Source: Paracoccus spongiarum
GTDB taxonomy: Bacteria > Pseudomonadota > Alphaproteobacteria > Rhodobacterales > Rhodobacteraceae
Length of the DNA: 64,000 nt
Direction: 5' to 3'
Assembly (NCBI RefSeq): GCF_030732095.1
Contig: NZ_JAVAMQ010000008.1
Span: forward strand, 111,524 to 175,523
The notes under the pieces were generated by a model. That model saw only the letters and a list, made by a program, of their open reading frames with translations. It had not been told where the DNA came from and did not search any database. This document shows positions 1 through 10,158 of this stretch, one piece after another; within the stretch, counting starts at the first letter, position 1; every line of letters begins with the position of its first letter. The translations under genes were made by a program, and so were the position numbers.

Positions 1-831
1 GGACTGCCCGACGGCCGCCGCATCGCCCGCGCGCTGCAAAGGGGCGCCGCGCGGCTGGTCGTGCTGACCCCCGACCCCGACCACGCCCGCAGCCTGCGCC
101 ACCGCTTTCGCGCCTCGGACCGGGTCGAGATCGTCGAGGCGGCCCTTGCCGCGACCGGCGGGCAGGCCGAATGGCTGCGCTTCAATGAACCGGGCCTTGG
201 CGCGTTCCGCGCAGCGACGCCACATGCGCGGAAACTGTTCCCCGGCCTCGACATCCGGGCCCGGCTGACAGTGTCCCGGATGAGCTGCGATGATCTGGCC
301 GGCCATCTTGGGACGCAGGCGGGCCCCCTGCATCTTGAGATCGACACGCCCGGCGAAGAGGCGGCGATCATCGCGGCGCTGGCGTCGTCGGATCTGCGCT
401 CCGAGCTGCGCGAGATCCGGTTGCGCGCGGCCCGCCAGCCTCTGGTCGAGGGCGGAGCGGGCCTTGGCGCGCTGTTCGCCGCGCTGCGCCAAGACGGCTA
501 TCAGGTGACGATGCGCGACGACCGCGACCCGGATCGCCCCTGGCTGCATTTCGTGCCCGACCTGATCCAGCGCGACCTGCGCCGGAAGCTTGCGGCCGCC
601 GCCGCAGAGGCCCGCAAGGCCGTGCAGGCCGACATCGAAAGGGTCACCGACCAGCTTGCCGCGGCAGAGCGGATGCAGGATCTGCTGCGCGCCGACCTGG
701 CCGAGCTTCGGGCACGGTATCAGGTGGCCGAGGCCGCCCGCGCGGCGCAGGCCGACCTGCTGGCCCGGCTGCTTGCCAGCCTCGAGGATGCCGCAAGCAG
801 CGCCGCCGCGACCGGTGCGCGAACCCCATGA
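1..831 (+). CDS. FkbM-like methyltransferase with C-terminal coiled coil (5' end outside window)
   Basis: The frame is open from base 1, so this is the C-terminal 276 residues of a longer protein; the GTG at 61 is unlikely to be the true start. The region around residues 40-130 (VEIVEAAL, then a turn, then LHLEIDTPGEE) resembles the second half of FkbM-type SAM-dependent methyltransferases, where a conserved acidic ID(T/V)xGxE segment follows the SAM fold. The last 80 residues are Ala/Glu/Arg-rich heptads typical of a coiled coil. The stop overlaps the next start (ATGA at 828), so it is cotranslated with a sulfotransferase. A role in decorating surface glycans is inferred from the neighbours. 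The substrate cannot be read from the sequence. Confidence 0.6.
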   Translation, partial: GLPDGRRIARALQRGAARLVVLTPDPDHARSLRHRFRASDRVEIVEAALAATGGQAEWLRFNEPGLGAFRAATPHARKLFPGLDIRARLTVSRMSCDDLAGHLGTQAGPLHLEIDTPGEEAAIIAALASSDLRSELREIRLRAARQPLVEGGAGLGALFAALRQDGYQVTMRDDRDPDRPWLHFVPDLIQRDLRRKLAAAAAEARKAVQADIERVTDQLAAAERMQDLLRADLAELRARYQVAEAARAAQADLLARLLASLEDAASSAAATGARTP

Positions 832-1811
832 GCCGCGTCCCGCCGATCGCCGCCATCCTCGCGGCGCGTGACATGCTGCGCGCCGAGGACGTGCCGCCCC
901 CCCGCGACGGGCAGGCCGAGCCGCTGGCGCAGGTGCTGGAAGACTGCGCGGGCTCTCGCGCGGTCGCGCCCGGGCCCGCGCCGATCCGGGCCATCCATCA
1001 CCTCGCCTGCACGGGCGGCACCCTGATCAGTCGCTGCCTCGCCACGCTGCCCAACACCACCCTGCTCAGCGAGATCGACCCGCTCAGCACGCTTCAGGGG
1101 GCCGCCGGCAAGCAGCAGTTCCGCCCCTCGGACCTGATCTATGCAGCCGGATTCTCGTTGCGGCCGCCCGATGCCGCGACGACGGCCGACATCTTCTGCG
1201 CGGGGCTGCGCGAACTGCACCGCGGGCTGGCGCGACAGGGCGGCTATCTGTGCGTTCGGGCGCATTCGCATTCGCAGTTCTGCACCGGCGCGGACCCGGA
1301 CGGCCGCCCCGGAATGCACCAGCTTCTGCAGCGTGTCGCGCCCGTGCGCGGGGTCGTCACGGTGCGGCATCCGCTGGACTCCTACCTGTCGTTGGGGCTG
1401 AACGGCTGGCTGCATTTCGAACCGGCCACCCTTGACGAATATGCCCGCCGATACCTGATGTTCCTCGATGCGCATGACGATCTGGCGCTGTTCCGCTATG
1501 AGGATTTCACCGCCGCGCCCGACGACACGCTGGCGGCGATCTGCGCGGTGCTGGACCTGCCGGTGCTGCGACAGGTCGAGCAGCTTTACGGCCTCGCCAT
1601 GCTGAGCGGCGACAGCGGCCGGCAGACCCGGCAGATCACCTCGCGTCCGCGCCGGGCGGTGCCCGCCGACATCGCACTGGAAGCGCGGGCCAGCCGGCGC
1701 TATGGCCTGCTGTGCGAAAGGCTGGGCTATCCGCCCGAGCCCGAGACCCCATCCCGCGAGGCGCCGGAGGCGGCGTCGGCAAGCAGAGGCGACGATGACG
1801 AACCAAGCTGA
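828..1811 (+). CDS. Sulfotransferase family protein
   Basis: A 327-residue protein with both PAPS-binding signatures. A 5'-phosphosulfate loop (HLACTGGTLISRCLA) lies near residues 51-65, and a 3'-phosphate-type motif (VTVRHPLDSYLSL) is about 120 residues later. These identify the sulfotransferase fold, which moves sulfate from PAPS to a hydroxyl or amine. It sits between an FkbM-like methyltransferase (ATGA overlap) and a coiled-coil protein (overlap of 17 bases), so the three are one transcription unit. The likely acceptor is a surface carbohydrate, by context only. The last 25 residues are Glu/Ala/Ser-rich and probably disordered. Confidence 0.75.
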   Translation: MSRVPPIAAILAARDMLRAEDVPPPRDGQAEPLAQVLEDCAGSRAVAPGPAPIRAIHHLACTGGTLISRCLATLPNTTLLSEIDPLSTLQGAAGKQQFRPSDLIYAAGFSLRPPDAATTADIFCAGLRELHRGLARQGGYLCVRAHSHSQFCTGADPDGRPGMHQLLQRVAPVRGVVTVRHPLDSYLSLGLNGWLHFEPATLDEYARRYLMFLDAHDDLALFRYEDFTAAPDDTLAAICAVLDLPVLRQVEQLYGLAMLSGDSGRQTRQITSRPRRAVPADIALEARASRRYGLLCERLGYPPEPETPSREAPEAASASRGDDDEPS

Positions 1812-2709
1812 CATGACGACACCGCCCGCCTTCAGCGCCTGGTCGCTGGCGGGAGACGGGCGCGCGCCGGCCCTGCTGCCCGACCTCGCGATGCTCGAAG
1901 CATGGCTGGCGGCGGATGGCGGCGCGGCGCTGCTGGTCCATGCCGGACCGGCGGCGGTGGTGGCGGGCCTCGTGGCGCAGGGCGCGACGCTGCGCGATGC
2001 CCGGTTGCGCTGGCGCGCCGATGCCGCCGCCTACATGGCCGTTCAGCGCCGTCACCGCGACCGCGTCGCCGTGATCGCCCAGCCGCGCAACGCCCGGGCC
2101 CTCGAGGCGCTGAGGGTCGCGTTTGCGGCGCGCTGGCCGGACCGGCGCCTGCCCGACCTGCCCCTTGCCACCGCGTCGCCTGCCGCAGAGCCCGGCGCCA
2201 ATACCGCCCGCGAGACCGCAGGATCGCACGCGCTGTGCGGCCTGTCGCTGGCGCTTGATCCCGAAGCGGTGGAGCTGATGGATGCCATCGAGGCCGCGAC
2301 CACCGGCCCCGCGCCGCAGCGCGACGACCCCGATTCAATGCTGGAGTCCGTCGCAACGGACCTGCTGTCACCCCGGCCCGATCCGCAGGTCGCGGTGCTG
2401 CAACGGCAGCTGGCCGAGGCCGAGGGCGTCAGCGAGCAGGTCGCGGTGCTGCGACAGCAACTGTCCGACGCGCAGGGCGTCAGCCGTCAGGTCGCCGATC
2501 TGCGCCGTCAACTGGACGATTCCGAGATGCTGCGGACGGTGCTGATGCAACAGGTCAAGGATCTCGAACAGGCGCTGCGCGGCGCGGCGGACGCGACCGC
2601 CAAGGCCCGGCGCGAGGGCCAGGCCAAGCTGGACGAGGTCTATGCCTCGACCTCGTGGCGGATCACCGGCCCGATGCGGGCCCTGAAGACCCGGCTTGCA
2701 CGCGGCTAG
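1795..2709 (+). CDS. Coiled-coil protein of glycan locus, function unknown
   Basis: The ATG at 1795 has an AGAGG box just upstream; an in-frame start at 1702 would overlap the upstream gene far more. The 304-residue product has an unassigned N-terminal half and, from about residue 195, tandem near-repeats of the type VAVLRQQL-x-(D/E)AxGVS-xQV that form a coiled coil. It ends with a TSWRIT-PMR motif. That SWRIT-PLR type tail is common at the ends of coiled coils fused to bacterial glycosyltransferases and sulfotransferases of surface-glycan loci. I do not recognise a catalytic domain. It may be a scaffold for the two preceding enzymes. Confidence 0.6.
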   Translation: MTNQADMTTPPAFSAWSLAGDGRAPALLPDLAMLEAWLAADGGAALLVHAGPAAVVAGLVAQGATLRDARLRWRADAAAYMAVQRRHRDRVAVIAQPRNARALEALRVAFAARWPDRRLPDLPLATASPAAEPGANTARETAGSHALCGLSLALDPEAVELMDAIEAATTGPAPQRDDPDSMLESVATDLLSPRPDPQVAVLQRQLAEAEGVSEQVAVLRQQLSDAQGVSRQVADLRRQLDDSEMLRTVLMQQVKDLEQALRGAADATAKARREGQAKLDEVYASTSWRITGPMRALKTRLARG

Positions 2710-2727
2710 GCCAGTGCGCGGGCCGCG

Positions 2728-3708
2728 CTACTTCGCGCGCAGTCCGTGCGCGCCCTGGGCCAGGAACCAGTCATAGGTCTCGCGGAGGCCCTGTTCCAGG
2801 CCGATCCGGGCCGACCAGCCCATCGCGGACAGCCGGCCGACATCCATCAGCTTGCGCATCGTGCCGTCGGGCCTGGTGGGATCGGTCCGGATCTCGCCCG
2901 CGAAGCCCGTGACCCGCGCCACCAGCCGCGCCAGATCGAGGATGGTGATGTCCTCGCCCGATCCGACATTGATATGGCTCAGCATCGGTTCGGTGTTGGC
3001 GTCGTAATCGGCCTTCGGCAGGTCCAGCACGAACAGCGCGGCCTCGGCCATGTCGTCCACATGCAGGAACTCGCGCCGGGGGGCGCCGCTGCCCCAGATC
3101 GTGACCGACCCGGCCCCTTCGCGCGCGGCCTCGTGAAAGCGACGGATCAGCGCCGGCAGCACATGCGAATTCTCGGGGTGGAAATTGTCGCCCGGCCCGT
3201 ACAGATTGGTCGGCATGACCGAGCGGAAGTCGGTGCCATGCTGGCGGTTGTAGCTTTCGCACAGCTTGATGCCGGCGATCTTGGCGATGGCATAGGGTTC
3301 GTTGGTCGGTTCCAGCACGCCGGTCAGCAGCGCATCCTCGCGCATCGGCTGCGCCACGGCGCGCGGGTAGATGCAGCTTGAGCCAAGCTGCAGCAGCCGG
3401 CGGGTGCCGTGGGCGAAGGCCTGATGGATGACATTGCATTCAATCATCAGGTTTTCGTAGATGAAATCGGCAGGATAGCTGTTGTTGGCATGGATGCCGC
3501 CAACCCTGGCGGCGGCAAGGATGACGATATCGGGCCGCGTCTCGGCCATGAAGGCCGCCACCGCCCTCTGATCGGTCAGGTCAAGCTCGGCCGAGCTGCG
3601 GGTCACCAGCTCCAGCGCCTCGCCCGCCCCCCTTCGCGCCTGAAGCCGCCGCAGGATCGCCCCGCCCACCATGCCGCGATGGCCTGCGATGTATACTCTT
3701 GCCGTCAT
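2728..3708 (-). CDS. fcl: GDP-L-fucose synthase
   Basis: A 326-residue extended short-chain dehydrogenase of the usual length for Fcl/WcaG. The Rossmann motif GHRGMVG follows the start. The catalytic Ser lies in the SSCIYPR motif and the Tyr/Lys pair in [15 protein letters not shown] and the C-terminal [14 protein letters not shown] are family hallmarks. It epimerises and reduces GDP-4-keto-6-deoxymannose to GDP-L-fucose using NADPH. The partner dehydratase gmd lies 1 kb away on the same strand, separated by an oppositely oriented methyltransferase gene. The GDP-fucose made here presumably feeds the GT10 fucosyltransferase at 14008-15132. Confidence 0.95.
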   Translation of the reverse strand: MTARVYIAGHRGMVGGAILRRLQARRGAGEALELVTRSSAELDLTDQRAVAAFMAETRPDIVILAAARVGGIHANNSYPADFIYENLMIECNVIHQAFAHGTRRLLQLGSSCIYPRAVAQPMREDALLTGVLEPTNEPYAIAKIAGIKLCESYNRQHGTDFRSVMPTNLYGPGDNFHPENSHVLPALIRRFHEAAREGAGSVTIWGSGAPRREFLHVDDMAEAALFVLDLPKADYDANTEPMLSHINVGSGEDITILDLARLVARVTGFAGEIRTDPTRPDGTMRKLMDVGRLSAMGWSARIGLEQGLRETYDWFLAQGAHGLRAK

Positions 3709-3855
3709 GTCTGCCACTCTCCCGTGCCGCGCCCGGTCTAGGAAGATTCCGCCGCCCAGACAACCGTTCAGAGGGGGTTCAGACGGCCGCGGTTGCAACC
3801 TGTCGGAGAACGCTCTAGCAGTCGGACCGTCAGGATGGCCCGAAGGCGGACACGG

Positions 3856-4764
3856 ATGCCAGAAATTCAACTTCCCGACGCCTATGCCGCCTCGGTGCGA
3901 GACCTCAGCGATCAGTTCAGGGCACGCTTCGACGCCGCGTTCGCGCTGCGCGATCCGCAGCAGGCCGTCCGGGCCAGGGCGCTGCTGTCCCGGATCGGCA
4001 CCATCGACTGGGCCTCCGAGGGCTACGCGTCGCCCGACAATCAGCGCGATCTGTCGATCAGGTTCCATTGGGGCCATGATCATCGCTTTGGCGATGATCT
4101 TGCGGTCAGGGGCCGCATGGGCATCCGGCATCTGCGCCTCATGGCTGAGTTCCTGACGGGCTTCGGCCTTCCCGAGGATCATTTCAGGGGTCGCCGGATC
4201 CTCGATGTCGGCTGCTGGACGGGCGGCACGACCCTCACTCTGAAGATGCTGGGTGCGGCGGAGATCCTGGCGATCGACGAGGTGCGCAAATACGCCGAGG
4301 CGGCGCACGAGCTGGTCAATGGCGTGCTCGGGCTGTCGGATGTCGACTGCCGCGCCGTCTCGCTGTATGCGCTGGATGAGGGTCGTTTCGACACGGTCTA
4401 CGTTCCCGGCGTCGTCTACCACCTTTCGGATCCGGTCCTCGGACTGCGGCGGATGTTCAATCGTCTGGAAGACGGCGGCGACATCTTCGTGGAATCGGCG
4501 ACCTTCCGCTCCGACAAGCCGGTCTGCCTGTTCGAGGGAAATCGCGTATTCCACAAGGACGGGTCGGAACAGGATCTGAGCCGCGGTGGCTGGAACTGGT
4601 TCCTGCCCTCGGCCTCCTGCCTCGAGTTGTGGATGCGCGAGGCCGGATTCGACGATGTCCGGGTGTTCCATTCGCCGGAAACGCAACGGGTGTTCGGCTA
4701 CGGGATCCGGCGCGAATTCCGCCAGATCACGCGCGCCGGCCTGTCGGTTCCCGACATCGCGTAA
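3856..4764 (+). CDS. SAM-dependent methyltransferase (CmoB/DUF1698-like)
   Basis: The ATG at 3856 follows GAAGGCGG; a longer reading from 3793 begins with low-complexity Arg/Ser residues and is unlikely. The 302-residue protein has the SAM-binding motif [15 protein letters not shown] near residue 115 followed by the acidic IDEV of strand 2. [15 protein letters not shown] and a closing [15 protein letters not shown] helix-strand pair are typical of DUF1698 or CmoB-related class I methyltransferases. It is too short and lacks the context of true CmoB (tRNA modification). Lying between fcl and gmd on the opposite strand, it more likely methylates a sugar or lipid head group. That role is inferred. 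Confidence 0.7.
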   Translation: MPEIQLPDAYAASVRDLSDQFRARFDAAFALRDPQQAVRARALLSRIGTIDWASEGYASPDNQRDLSIRFHWGHDHRFGDDLAVRGRMGIRHLRLMAEFLTGFGLPEDHFRGRRILDVGCWTGGTTLTLKMLGAAEILAIDEVRKYAEAAHELVNGVLGLSDVDCRAVSLYALDEGRFDTVYVPGVVYHLSDPVLGLRRMFNRLEDGGDIFVESATFRSDKPVCLFEGNRVFHKDGSEQDLSRGGWNWFLPSASCLELWMREAGFDDVRVFHSPETQRVFGYGIRREFRQITRAGLSVPDIA

Positions 4765-4773
4765 GGGGCGGCC

Positions 4774-5895
4774 CTACCCCTCGACGCTGACCGGCACCGC
4801 CATGCCGTGATCCTTCAGCAGCGCGTGGCGGCGGGCGGCGGCCAGGTCCTCGGCGACCATCTCGGCACACATCTCGCGGACGGTGATCTCGGGCTGCCAG
4901 CCCAGTTCGGCCCTGGCCCTCGAGGCGTCGCCCAGCAGCGTATCGACCTCGGCCGGCCGGAAATAGCGCGGATCGATCCGCAGCACGACATCGCCCGGCG
5001 ACAGCGCCGGGGCCTTGTCGCCGCGCACCGCCTCGACCACGGCGATCTCGTCCAGCCCCTCGCCCTCGAAGCGCAGGGTGATGCCCAGTTCCTCGGCCGA
5101 CCAGGCGATGAACTGGCGCACGGAATACTGCTTGCCGGTGGCGATGACGTAATCCCGCGGCGTGTCCTGCTGCAGCATCATCCACTGCATCCGCACGTAA
5201 TCCTTCGCGTGGCCCCAGTCGCGCAGGCTGTCGATGTTGCCCATGAACAGGCAGGGCTCCAGCCCCTGCGCGATATTGGCCAGCCCGCGGGTGATCTTGC
5301 GGGTCACGAAGGTCTCGCCGCGGCGCGGGCTTTCATGGTTGAACAGGATGCCGTTGCAGGCATAGATCCCATAGGCCTCGCGGTAGTTCACGCAGATCCA
5401 GTAGGCGTAAAGTTTCGCCACCGCATAGGGCGAGCGCGGATGGAAGGGCGTCGTCTCGGTCTGCGGGGTTTCCTGCACCAGACCGTAGAGTTCCGAGGTC
5501 GAGGCCTGGTAGAACCGCGTCGTCCTGTCGAGGCCGAGAAAGCGGATCGCCTCGAGCAGTCGCAGCGTGCCCAGCGCGTCCACATCGGCGGTGTATTCGG
5601 GCGCCTCGAAGCTGACCGCGACATGGGACTGGGCGCCGAGGTTGTAGATCTCGTCGGGGCGCACCTCGCTGAGGATGCGCGTCAGGTTGGAACTGTCGGT
5701 CAGGTCGCCGTAGTGCAGTTCGAACCGCTGATCGGCGCTGTGCGGATCCTGATAGATGTGATCGACGCGCTGCGTGTTGAACAGCGAGGCGCGGCGCTTG
5801 ATGCCATGCACCTCATAGCCCTTCTCAAGCAGGAACTCGGCCAGGTAGGAACCGTCCTGACCGGTGATGCCGGTAATGAGGGCCTTGCGTCTCAC
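4774..5895 (-). CDS. gmd: GDP-mannose 4,6-dehydratase
   Basis: Starts at a GTG (5895) with a GAGG box 8 bases upstream and encodes 373 residues, the family's usual length. [14 protein letters not shown] at the N terminus is the nucleotide-binding loop. STSELYG with a downstream YAVAK supplies the Ser/Thr-Glu-Tyr-Lys catalytic group, and [16 protein letters not shown] is a Gmd signature. It converts GDP-mannose to GDP-4-keto-6-deoxymannose, the first step to GDP-L-fucose, using bound NADP. It converges on the methyltransferase gene with a 9-base gap. Confidence 0.95.
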   Translation of the reverse strand: MRRKALITGITGQDGSYLAEFLLEKGYEVHGIKRRASLFNTQRVDHIYQDPHSADQRFELHYGDLTDSSNLTRILSEVRPDEIYNLGAQSHVAVSFEAPEYTADVDALGTLRLLEAIRFLGLDRTTRFYQASTSELYGLVQETPQTETTPFHPRSPYAVAKLYAYWICVNYREAYGIYACNGILFNHESPRRGETFVTRKITRGLANIAQGLEPCLFMGNIDSLRDWGHAKDYVRMQWMMLQQDTPRDYVIATGKQYSVRQFIAWSAEELGITLRFEGEGLDEIAVVEAVRGDKAPALSPGDVVLRIDPRYFRPAEVDTLLGDASRARAELGWQPEITVREMCAEMVAEDLAAARRHALLKDHGMAVPVSVEG

Positions 5896-6008
5896 GGGAA
5901 TACCTCGGTGTTGATGACGGGGGCACGCCGGTCGCGGCCCGGTTGCGGGAAAACGCCTAGCCATTTTCGCCGTTGATGGCCAGAGGAGCGGATGATTTTC
6001 GCGCCGAG

Positions 6009-8348
6009 CTAGGACCCCGCCGCGCCCTGCGCCAGGATGCTGCGATACAGCGCGACGTGCCGCGCCGCCGCCGTCGCCGGATCGTTGTGGCGGCGGGCAT
6101 GGGCGTGGCCGCGCAGGCGCCGTTCCAGCGCCGGCACCTGGTCGGGCGCCTCGAGCGCCCAGGCCAGCCCGCGCGCGAAATCCTCGGCATCCTCGTAGGC
6201 GGCGATATACCCGGTGTCGCGGTGGCTGACGAGATCGGGGACGTTGCCGACCGGAAAGCCGACGACCGGGGTGCCCGACAGCATGGCCTCGACCACGGTC
6301 AGCGGGGCGTTGTCCTCGCGCGAGGGGAAGGCGAAGACATCGGCGGCCGCATAGATCAGCGACATCCGCTCTTCGTCGGTGACATGGCCCATGCTGTGCG
6401 CGCGGATGCCCAGATCCAGCGTGTTTGCGCCGAAGAACAGCCCCTCGACCCCCTCGGCACGGCCCATCGCCGTCAGCCGGCCGATCGCATCGCGCAGGAT
6501 GTCGCCGCCCTTGCGGCGGTTGCCCAGATTGTCGGCCCCGAAGGCCACCAGCCGCGCCCGCAAGGGCAGGCCCAGCCGGCGCCGCGCCACCAGCCGGTTG
6601 ACCGGCGTGAAGCGATGCACCGGCAGCGCGTTGGGAATGACATGCACCGGCCGGTCGCCCAGCAGCGAGCTCTCGCGCACGCGGTCGGCCATCCATTGCG
6701 AGGGGCAGACCACATGCAGGTCCGGGATCCGGGCATAGGCGTCACGCTTGGCCAGCCAGCCGCGATGGGCAAGGTCCGACCCGCCGCCCAGCAGCGGGCA
6801 GTCGCGGCAGTCCCGTCGATAGCCCTCGCAGCCCTCGGAATAGTGGCAGCCGCCGGTAAAGGCGTTCATGTCGGCCAGCGTCCAGACGACGGGGCGATCG
6901 GCAAGCTGGTCGGCATTGGCGTAGTCCAGCACCCCCGACACCCAGTGCATGTGAACGATGTCGGCGGCCTCGAAGACCGGGCGGTTGGAGCGGAAATCGA
7001 CGACCGTGCCGGTCTTCGAGAACAGTTCCCGGGCCGACAGCGCCGGTTCCTCGTCGCGCGTCAGCACCGCCGCCTCGCGCCAGGCGTCGTGCAGCGCGCG
7101 GGGCGATGCGCGCCGCCCGCCCTCGATGCCCGGGGCCAGCCGGTCGACATAGGGCAGGTCGGTCTTCCGGAAAAGGCAGTAGATCTCGGCGTTGTGGCCG
7201 GCACGGCGCAGCGCCTCGACACGCCGCAGGCTGCCGATCCCCGCGCCACCATGATCACTTGTGATCAGCGTGGCGATGTTCAGGGACGGCTCGCAGACCG
7301 CATCAGGGGCGGGGTCGGCGTCGCCGAACATGCCGGGGGTCGCGGATTGCCATGCCCTGTCGCCCCGCGCACGGCGATCGGCCGCCAGCGCGGCCGCCGC
7401 CCTTGAGAACCCGGGCCGCCCGTAACGCCGCGCGATCCTCGACAGCACATCCGGCGTCAGCCTGTCCAGCCTCGACAGCGTGGCAAGCTCGTCCGGGGTC
7501 AGGCCGGGAAAATACCGCGCCAGCATCCGCGCGCGTTCCTGTTCCAGCGCGTCCTTCTGGGTCGATGAAACGCCGGTATTGCGGAAATACATCAGCGGGC
7601 GCGCGATCTGGTGATGGCGATACCCGCCCTCGTAAAGCCGGGTCGTCAGCGCGCGGTCGGCATTGATCGTGTAGCGCGTGTCATATGGCCCTTCCCGGTC
7701 ATAGAGCCATGCGGGGATCAGCATCGTCTCGTGCCGCAGCGGCATGCGGAAATAAATGCCCGCGTCGTAGGGAAAGGCGGGCTGAACATGGGTGATCCGG
7801 CCGTCGCCATCGACGTAATTCGCAAGCCCCGACACGAAATCCGCCCCGCTTGCGGCCTGCGCCGCGACCAGGGCGGCGATGCAGTCCTCGGCATACCAGT
7901 CATCGGCGTTCAGCACGAGGATCAGGCTGCCGCTGGCCAGCGCCAGCCCCTTGTTCATCGCGTCGTAAAGCCCGGCATCCGGCTCGGAGACGAAATACGC
8001 CAGCCGGTCCGCGTGGCGGCGCAGGATGTCGGCGGTGCCGTCGGTCGAGGCGGCGTCGACCACGACATGCTCGACCGCGCCATGGGTCTGTGCCTGCACC
8101 GACAGCAGGGTCTGCTCGATGGTTGCGGCGGCATTGAAGCTGACCGTGATGACGCTGACCAGCGGCGCCTCGGCCGTGCCGACAGGCGCCTTGCCCGCAA
8201 GCCGCAGCCCGCCTTCGGCCAGCCGCCCGCCGGTCAGGTCCGGATAGCGATGGAAAAGCCCCGTCCACCGTCTCGGCCCGGTCATCCTTCCCTGCCGGTC
8301 CGCAGCCGGCTGGCGATCACGCGCGGGAACGGGGGCTGCGACGGACAT
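6009..8348 (-). CDS. Two-domain glycosyltransferase (GT2-GT4 fusion)
   Basis: A 779-residue fusion. Residues about 55-290 form a GT-A domain of family 2: [19 protein letters not shown], then [10 protein letters not shown], then [15 protein letters not shown], then NADDWY as the metal-binding acidic motif. From about residue 355 ([18 protein letters not shown]) a GT-B fold begins. It contains a Cys-rich segment ([19 protein letters not shown]) seen in some family 4 enzymes, an NRRKGGDIL stretch, and the nucleotide-sugar site [14 protein letters not shown] near residue 690. Two sugars may therefore be added in sequence by one polypeptide. The start lies 3 bases after the stop of the upstream sulfotransferase, indicating cotranslation. 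Confidence 0.85.
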   Translation of the reverse strand: MSVAAPVPARDRQPAADRQGRMTGPRRWTGLFHRYPDLTGGRLAEGGLRLAGKAPVGTAEAPLVSVITVSFNAAATIEQTLLSVQAQTHGAVEHVVVDAASTDGTADILRRHADRLAYFVSEPDAGLYDAMNKGLALASGSLILVLNADDWYAEDCIAALVAAQAASGADFVSGLANYVDGDGRITHVQPAFPYDAGIYFRMPLRHETMLIPAWLYDREGPYDTRYTINADRALTTRLYEGGYRHHQIARPLMYFRNTGVSSTQKDALEQERARMLARYFPGLTPDELATLSRLDRLTPDVLSRIARRYGRPGFSRAAAALAADRRARGDRAWQSATPGMFGDADPAPDAVCEPSLNIATLITSDHGGAGIGSLRRVEALRRAGHNAEIYCLFRKTDLPYVDRLAPGIEGGRRASPRALHDAWREAAVLTRDEEPALSARELFSKTGTVVDFRSNRPVFEAADIVHMHWVSGVLDYANADQLADRPVVWTLADMNAFTGGCHYSEGCEGYRRDCRDCPLLGGGSDLAHRGWLAKRDAYARIPDLHVVCPSQWMADRVRESSLLGDRPVHVIPNALPVHRFTPVNRLVARRRLGLPLRARLVAFGADNLGNRRKGGDILRDAIGRLTAMGRAEGVEGLFFGANTLDLGIRAHSMGHVTDEERMSLIYAAADVFAFPSREDNAPLTVVEAMLSGTPVVGFPVGNVPDLVSHRDTGYIAAYEDAEDFARGLAWALEAPDQVPALERRLRGHAHARRHNDPATAAARHVALYRSILAQGAAGS

Positions 8349-8351
8349 GCT

Positions 8352-9098
8352 TCACACCTCGTAGTCGAAGAACTCAAGCTGCGCTGCGAGAGTGTCGCTG
8401 ATGGACGCAATCGTTTCCGGCTTCAGCTTGCGCCGGTGGTCGCCGGGGCTGACCTGCCGCTTGTGGCGCGAGGCATCTTCCGTTTCCACCGTGAAGTCGA
8501 TCTTCTTGCCGAGGATGGCGCGCAGGTCCGGCGTGATCGGCTGGCCGATGAAATCCGATATCGCCGCCAGCCACTTGTCTGTCCGGGTGACCATGTCCTC
8601 ATATCTGAGAACCAGCACGTCATCGTGCTTCCTGACGATCTCTTGCAGCACCGCCATGCGATGGTTGTAGGAGCGCGCCTGGAGAGTGGCGTATTCGTCG
8701 ATCGTCTGGTTCTGCAGCAGCTCGCGCCGCTTCAGGAAGGCCTCAAGCTTCTGCGGGTCGGTCGGCGGGCGATGCGATTCGCGAAACGAGAAATAGGCAG
8801 AGGTCAGGCAGTCCCGCGGATCGCGCACCTGAATGATGGCCCTGAGGCCGTAGACGATCGGCATGTCCTTGACATAGGCGCCCCGGGCAACGCCGTAATA
8901 GACGCCCTCACCGCGCATCTTGTCCTGATAGCTGACAAAAAGCTCGCCCTCGGTCATGTCGGAAGACGGGACCTGCAGCGCGATCCGGTCAATCTCCAGA
9001 CCCTTCGCCCGGCAGATGTCCGCGAGTATCAGGTCGGCGATGCTGCTGCCGGCCTTGTGCATGGTGGCGCAAAGGATGCTTTTGCCTGTTGCTGGCAT
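8352..9098 (-). CDS. Sulfotransferase domain protein
   Basis: The start at 9098 has an AAAGGAA box 7 bases upstream, better than the in-frame ATG at 9158 inside the neighbouring gene. The 248-residue product begins with the PAPS 5'-phosphosulfate loop (KSILCATMHKAGSS) and has the 3'-phosphate motif IIQVRDPRDCLTSAYFS near residue 80. VLVLRYEDMV follows, as usual for carbohydrate-type sulfotransferases. It is coupled to the GT2-GT4 fusion 3 bases downstream, which suggests that it sulfates the sugar chain built there. PAPS supply genes other than the sulfur genes cysH/sqdB are not in view. Confidence 0.8.
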   Translation of the reverse strand: MPATGKSILCATMHKAGSSIADLILADICRAKGLEIDRIALQVPSSDMTEGELFVSYQDKMRGEGVYYGVARGAYVKDMPIVYGLRAIIQVRDPRDCLTSAYFSFRESHRPPTDPQKLEAFLKRRELLQNQTIDEYATLQARSYNHRMAVLQEIVRKHDDVLVLRYEDMVTRTDKWLAAISDFIGQPITPDLRAILGKKIDFTVETEDASRHKRQVSPGDHRRKLKPETIASISDTLAAQLEFFDYEV

Positions 9099-9132
9099 CT
9101 GGGTTCCTTTCGGATGGGAGGCCGACAGGGCG

Positions 9133-10083
9133 TCACGCCGCTGCGTGGTAGTAGTCATGGGTGGCGCGTATGCCCTCGGCGAAGGGCGTGATCGCGTCGC
9201 CCAGCAGCACCGCCACGTCGCGGGGGCTGGCGATGACGTCGCGCGGCTCGGTGCGGATCAGGTCCTCGGCCGCGATCTGGGTATAGCGCAGCGGCCGGCC
9301 GGTCGCGGCCTCGATGGCGTGCACCACGTCCCACAGCGTCGTCGACACCCCCGAACCCAGCATGTTCACGCGGTTGACGGGCTGGCCCAGCCGGGCGCGG
9401 TTGGCCTGCGTGGCGATGCCGCGGCCGACATCGCGCGAAAAGACGAAGTCGCGGCTTTGCTGGCCGTCGCCGTTGATGGTCACCGCACTGCCCTCGATCG
9501 CGGCGCGCGTGAAGGCGTGGATGGCACTTTTCTTGCGGTCGGAATGGACGCCGAACACATTCGTCAGCCGCACCACCGAGAACCGACCGCCGCGCAGTTC
9601 GACCAGCTTTTCCAGCACCATTTCCTCGGCGGCCTTGGAGGCGCCATAGAAGTTCTTGGGGCAGTAGGGCGCGTCCACCGTCACCTCGAACGTGCCGTCG
9701 AACAGCGCGCCGGCGGTCGATATCAGGATGAAGTGGTCGCCCTTGCGCACCGCCTCCATCACGAATTTCGCCGGCTCCGAGATATTGGCCGCGATGAAGT
9801 CCAGCGGCCGGTCCTTTGATTCGGCCACCCGCGTCTCGCCGGCCAGAAAGACGAAGCTGCGCGGCCCCGGCGCCGCGGCATCGATGGCCGCCAGCGCGGC
9901 GGCGTCCTGATAGGGGCCGACATGGCGGGCGACCGCAAGCGCCTCGTGGCCCGGACAGGCATTCGACAGGTCGTCCACCACGAAGGGCGTCATCCCGGCG
10001 AATGCAGGATCGGCCGCCAGCGCGTCGAGGATGTTGCGGCCCACGAAGCCAAGGCCGCCGATCAGGACAAGGGAATGGGTCAT
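9133..10083 (-). CDS. NAD-dependent epimerase/dehydratase family protein
   Basis: A 316-residue extended short-chain dehydrogenase. The N-terminal LVLIGGLGFVGRN is the dinucleotide-binding loop, and STAGALFDG plus YGASK supplies the Thr/Ser-Tyr-Lys catalytic group. GDGQQSRDFVFSRDVGRG is the usual substrate-domain motif of UDP- or GDP-sugar epimerases. A GAGGA box lies 7 bases before the start at 10083. The gene precedes the sulfotransferase and GT2-GT4 genes on the same strand. It probably makes or modifies a nucleotide sugar for them. The exact sugar cannot be told from sequence. Confidence 0.8.
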   Translation of the reverse strand: MTHSLVLIGGLGFVGRNILDALAADPAFAGMTPFVVDDLSNACPGHEALAVARHVGPYQDAAALAAIDAAAPGPRSFVFLAGETRVAESKDRPLDFIAANISEPAKFVMEAVRKGDHFILISTAGALFDGTFEVTVDAPYCPKNFYGASKAAEEMVLEKLVELRGGRFSVVRLTNVFGVHSDRKKSAIHAFTRAAIEGSAVTINGDGQQSRDFVFSRDVGRGIATQANRARLGQPVNRVNMLGSGVSTTLWDVVHAIEAATGRPLRYTQIAAEDLIRTEPRDVIASPRDVAVLLGDAITPFAEGIRATHDYYHAAA

Positions 10084-10158
10084 CTGCGCTTCCTCGGAGG
10101 GATTTGGGCACCTGCCGTGTAGTCAATGGGGGGGACGGGGACAACGCCCAAAATGGGC

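Noticed and set aside
3856..4764. True CmoB (tRNA uridine-5-oxyacetate) assignment
   Set aside because: The context is a glycan locus, no cmoA is adjacent, and only the generic methyltransferase motifs are shared.
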